This document shows positions 61,367 to 64,000 of a DNA stretch of 64,000 nucleotides, piece by piece (position 1 is the stretch's first letter; each line of letters begins with the position of its first letter). Source of the stretch: an uncultured Streptomyces sp. (GTDB lineage: Bacteria; Actinomycetota; Actinomycetes; Streptomycetales; Streptomycetaceae); NCBI RefSeq assembly GCF_947488945.1, contig NZ_CANLBS010000022.1:49235-113234 (forward strand), in the 5' to 3' direction. The position numbers and the translations under genes are program-made. The notes beneath the pieces are model-generated. The model worked only from the letters and a program-made list of their open reading frames with translations. It was not told where the DNA came from and did not search any database.

Positions 61367-63817
61367 ATGGCCCGCCGCAGCACGAAGACCCCGCCGCCGG
61401 ACGACTTCGAGGAGAAGATCCTCGACATCGACGTCGTCGACGAAATGCAGGGCTCCTTCCTCGAGTACGCGTACTCGGTGATCTACTCGAGGGCCCTGCC
61501 CGACGCCCGCGACGGCATGAAGCCCGTGCACCGCCGCATCGTGTCCCAGATGCACGAGATGGGACTGCGCCCCGACCGCGGGTACGTGAAGTGCGCCCGC
61601 GTCGTCGGCGACGTCATGGGCAAGCTGCACCCGCACGGTGACGCGTCGATCTACGACGCGCTGGTGCGCATGGCACAGCCGTTCTCCATGCGCCTGCCGC
61701 TCGTGGACGGCCACGGAAACTTCGGGTCGCTCGGCAACGACGACCCGCCGGCCGCCATGCGCTACACCGAGTGCCGCATGGCCGACGCCACCTCGCTGAT
61801 GACGGAGTCCATCGACGAGGACACCGTCGACTACCAGGCCAACTACGACGGCCAGGAGCGGGAGCCTGTCGTCCTCCCGGCCGCCTACCCCAACCTGCTG
61901 GTGAACGGCGCGTCCGGGATCGCGGTCGGCATGGCCACCAACATGCCCCCGCACAACCTCGGCGAAGTCATCGCCGCCGCCCGGCACCTGATCCGGTACC
62001 CGAACGCGGACCTGGACGCGCTGATGCGGTACGTCCCCGGCCCCGACCTGCCGACCGGGGGCCGGATCGTCGGCCTCGGGGGCATCAGGGACGCGTACGC
62101 CAACGGACGCGGCACGTTCAAGATCCGCGCCACCGTCGCGGTGGAGAACGTCACGCCGCGGCGCAAGGGTCTCGTCGTCACCGAACTGCCGTTCTCCGTG
62201 GGCCCGGAGAAGGTGATCGCCAAGATCAAGGACCTGGTCTCCTCGAAGAAGCTCCAGGGCATCGCCGACGTCAAGGACCTCACGGACCGGGCGCACGGGC
62301 TGCGGCTGGTCATCGAGATCAAGAACGGTTTCGTGCCGGAGGCGGTGCTGGAGCACCTCTACAAGCTGACGCCGATGGAGGAGTCCTTCGGCATCAACAA
62401 CGTCGCCCTCGTCGACGGCCAGCCCCTCACCCTGGGCCTCAAGGAGCTGCTGGAGGTCTATCTCGACCACCGCTTCGAGGTGGTGCGCCGGCGCAGCGAG
62501 TTCCGCCGCACCAAGCGCCGCGACCGGCTGCACCTGGTCGAGGGGCTGCTCGTCGCACTGGTCGACATCGACGAGGTCATCCGCCTCATCCGGGACAGCG
62601 ACAACTCCGCGGAGGCGAAGCAGCGCCTCATGGACCACTTCTCGCTGAGCGAGATCCAGACGCAGTACATCCTGGACACCCCGCTGCGCCGGCTGACCCG
62701 GTTCGACCGGATCGAGCTGGAGAGCGAGCGCGACCGGCTGACGGCGGAGATCGACGCGCTGACGGCGATCCTGGAGTCCGACGCGGAGCTGCGCAAGCTG
62801 GTCTCCTCGGAGCTGGCCGCGGTGGCGAAGAAGTTCGGCACCGACCGGCGCACGGTCCTGCTGGAGTCCGCGGGTTCGCAGGTGGCGTCCGTGCCGCTGG
62901 AGGTCGCGGACGACCCCTGCCGGGTGCTGCTCTCCTCGACCGGACTGCTGGCCCGCACCGCCAACGGCGACCCGGTGGTCCTCGACGAGGACGCCAAGCG
63001 CGCCAAGCACGACGTGATCGTGTCGGTGGTCGCGGCGACCGCGCGGGCCGACGTCGGGGCGGTGACCTCCGCCGGACGGCTGCTGCGCATCCCGGTGATC
63101 GACCTGCCCCAGCTGCCGGACACCCACGCAGCGCCCAACCTCTCCGGCGGGGCCCCGGTGGCGGAGTTCCTGACCCTGGAGCCGGACGAGCGGCTGATCT
63201 GCCTGACCACGCTGGACGAGCAGTCGCCGGGCCTGGCCCTGGGCACCCTGCAGGGCGTGGTCAAGCGCGTCGTGCCGGACTACCCGGCCAACAAGGACGA
63301 GCTGGAGGTCATCTCCCTGAAGGACGGCGACCGGATCGTCGGCGCCGTCGAGCTGCGCACGGGGGACGAGGACCTGGTCTTCATCACGTCCGACGCGCAA
63401 CTGCTGCGCTTCCCCGCGTCGGTGGTCCGTCCCCAGGGCCGTCCGGCGGGCGGCATGGCGGGCGTCAAGCTGACCGCGGGCGCCGAGGTGCTGTCGTTCG
63501 CCGCGGTCGATCCCGCCGCGGACGGCGTGGTGTTCACGGTGGCCGGTTCGCACGGCACCCTGGACGACTCGGTGCTGACCTCCAAGCTCACCCCGTTCGA
63601 CCAGTACCCGCGCAAGGGGCGGGCCACCGGAGGGGTCCGCTGCCAGCGGTTCCTGAAGGGCGAGGACATGCTGGTCTTCGCCTGGGCGGGTACCGCTCCC
63701 GCCCGCGCCTCCCAGCCCAACGGCACCCCCGCGCGGCTGCCGGAGCCCGACCCGCGCCGGGACGGTTCCGGCACCCCGCTGATCGACCCGGTCGCCGCGA
63801 TGGCGGGGCTGGTGTAG
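61367..63817 (+). CDS. parC: DNA topoisomerase IV subunit A (ParC)
   Basis: 816 residues, ATG start with GAAGGAG about eleven bases upstream. The type IIA A-subunit has the quinolone-region HPHGDASIYDALVRM and the catalytic Tyr Y133 in AMRYTECRM, preceded by R132. It also has SGIAVGMATNMPPHN, 'DTPLRRLTRFDRIELE' and a C-terminal beta-pinwheel. It is shorter than GyrA and lacks the GyrA box in its usual place, so ParC is preferred. With ParE (encoded elsewhere) it separates replicated chromosomes. It is divergent from the M16 pair. Confidence 0.92.
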   Translation: MARRSTKTPPPDDFEEKILDIDVVDEMQGSFLEYAYSVIYSRALPDARDGMKPVHRRIVSQMHEMGLRPDRGYVKCARVVGDVMGKLHPHGDASIYDALVRMAQPFSMRLPLVDGHGNFGSLGNDDPPAAMRYTECRMADATSLMTESIDEDTVDYQANYDGQEREPVVLPAAYPNLLVNGASGIAVGMATNMPPHNLGEVIAAARHLIRYPNADLDALMRYVPGPDLPTGGRIVGLGGIRDAYANGRGTFKIRATVAVENVTPRRKGLVVTELPFSVGPEKVIAKIKDLVSSKKLQGIADVKDLTDRAHGLRLVIEIKNGFVPEAVLEHLYKLTPMEESFGINNVALVDGQPLTLGLKELLEVYLDHRFEVVRRRSEFRRTKRRDRLHLVEGLLVALVDIDEVIRLIRDSDNSAEAKQRLMDHFSLSEIQTQYILDTPLRRLTRFDRIELESERDRLTAEIDALTAILESDAELRKLVSSELAAVAKKFGTDRRTVLLESAGSQVASVPLEVADDPCRVLLSSTGLLARTANGDPVVLDEDAKRAKHDVIVSVVAATARADVGAVTSAGRLLRIPVIDLPQLPDTHAAPNLSGGAPVAEFLTLEPDERLICLTTLDEQSPGLALGTLQGVVKRVVPDYPANKDELEVISLKDGDRIVGAVELRTGDEDLVFITSDAQLLRFPASVVRPQGRPAGGMAGVKLTAGAEVLSFAAVDPAADGVVFTVAGSHGTLDDSVLTSKLTPFDQYPRKGRATGGVRCQRFLKGEDMLVFAWAGTAPARASQPNGTPARLPEPDPRRDGSGTPLIDPVAAMAGLV

Positions 63818-63852
63818 GGCTGGGGCCCTTCGGGGTTCTCACCCCTGGGGCG

Positions 63853-63870
63853 GCCCGTCCCCGGACGGGC
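63853..63870 (+). terminator. Probable terminator downstream of parC
   Basis: GCCCGTC pairs with GACGGGC around CCCG; further GGGGCCC-type complementarity lies either side. It follows the parC stop by about 35 bases. Confidence 0.5.
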
Positions 63871-64000
63871 TCCCGTGGGCCCCTCCGGGGAACGGGGCAG
63901 GGCGTGCGGGGGGTGGTGCGTGCGGGGGTGCCTCTATGTAGTTCGTCAATCCCGTGCTGCCGGTTCCGGGGGTGTTGGTCTCTTTCATGCGGCGAGGGTG
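63871..64000. other. Right-edge sequence, unassigned
   Basis: No feature could be assigned. On the minus strand an ATG at about 63990 opens a frame (MKETNTPGTGSTGLTN and onward) that ends without clear coding character. It may be the start of a gene or a mobile-element end cut by the window. Confidence 0.3.

Overview
The window is chromosomal DNA of a Streptomyces-type actinomycete. GC content is very high, GTG and TTG starts are common, and many gene ends carry long GC hairpins. It contains recognisable Streptomyces genes: abfB/xlnA, cutRS, sepH, hsp18/rheA, a c-di-AMP riboswitch-controlled M23 peptidase and an actinobacterial parC. No tRNA, rRNA, CRISPR array, complete insertion sequence or complete prophage was seen.

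Layout. (1) 1-6.4 kb: the 3' end of an unidentified gene, a zinc-ribbon/discoidin membrane protein, a winged-helix regulator, and three secreted proteins (M23 peptidase, beta-lactamase-like hydrolase, barrel-like protein) that share one C-terminal SH3-like module. (2) 6.5-10.4 kb: a divergent xylan-degradation pair, abfB (GH62) and xlnA (GH10), around a 1-kb control region with two palindromes. (3) 10.5-11.7 kb: three broken genes. (4) 11.7-18.8 kb: an RNA methyltransferase, a KimA-like potassium transporter, two TrkA-type proteins, a DUF3159 membrane protein and an OB-fold protein. (5) 18.9-27.1 kb: the Kdp potassium system (kdpE, kdpD, kdpC, kdpB, kdpA, kdpF) and a 27-codon membrane micro-ORF in front of kdpF. 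(6) 27.3-44.1 kb: DUF3710, dut, thioesterase, DUF3093, DUF4193, cutS/cutR, inositol monophosphatase, ferrochelatase, an MFS transporter overlapping a sugar-lactone oxidase, a repeat-bearing membrane protein, sepH, rhodanese, VOC and PPOX proteins. (7) 44.3-50.6 kb: a HEAT-repeat protein, an extra MurE-like ligase, an SH3 protein, DUF2267, hsp18 and rheA with two operators, and thymidine kinase. (8) 50.7-64 kb: a phosphatase-superfamily protein, DUF5998, a GNAT/acyl-CoA-synthetase fusion, HPr, a GntR regulator, a riboswitch-controlled M23 peptidase, two M16 peptidases and parC.

How the genes relate. One thread is potassium and osmotic homeostasis: KimA-like, two TrkA proteins, Kdp with its sensor pair, and a c-di-AMP riboswitch on a wall hydrolase. 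In other bacteria c-di-AMP links potassium uptake to wall turnover. A second thread is the cell envelope: four secreted wall-active or SH3 proteins, a spare Mur ligase, and CutRS. The order RNA methyltransferase, permease, ceoB, ceoC, DUF3159, OB-fold, (Kdp), DUF3710, dut, DUF3093, DUF4193, suhB-like matches, from memory, the Mycobacterium tuberculosis Rv2689c-Rv2701c block, with Kdp as the added segment.

Functions rest on motif and family recognition by eye. No database search was run, and start sites were chosen from Shine-Dalgarno sequences and family starts.
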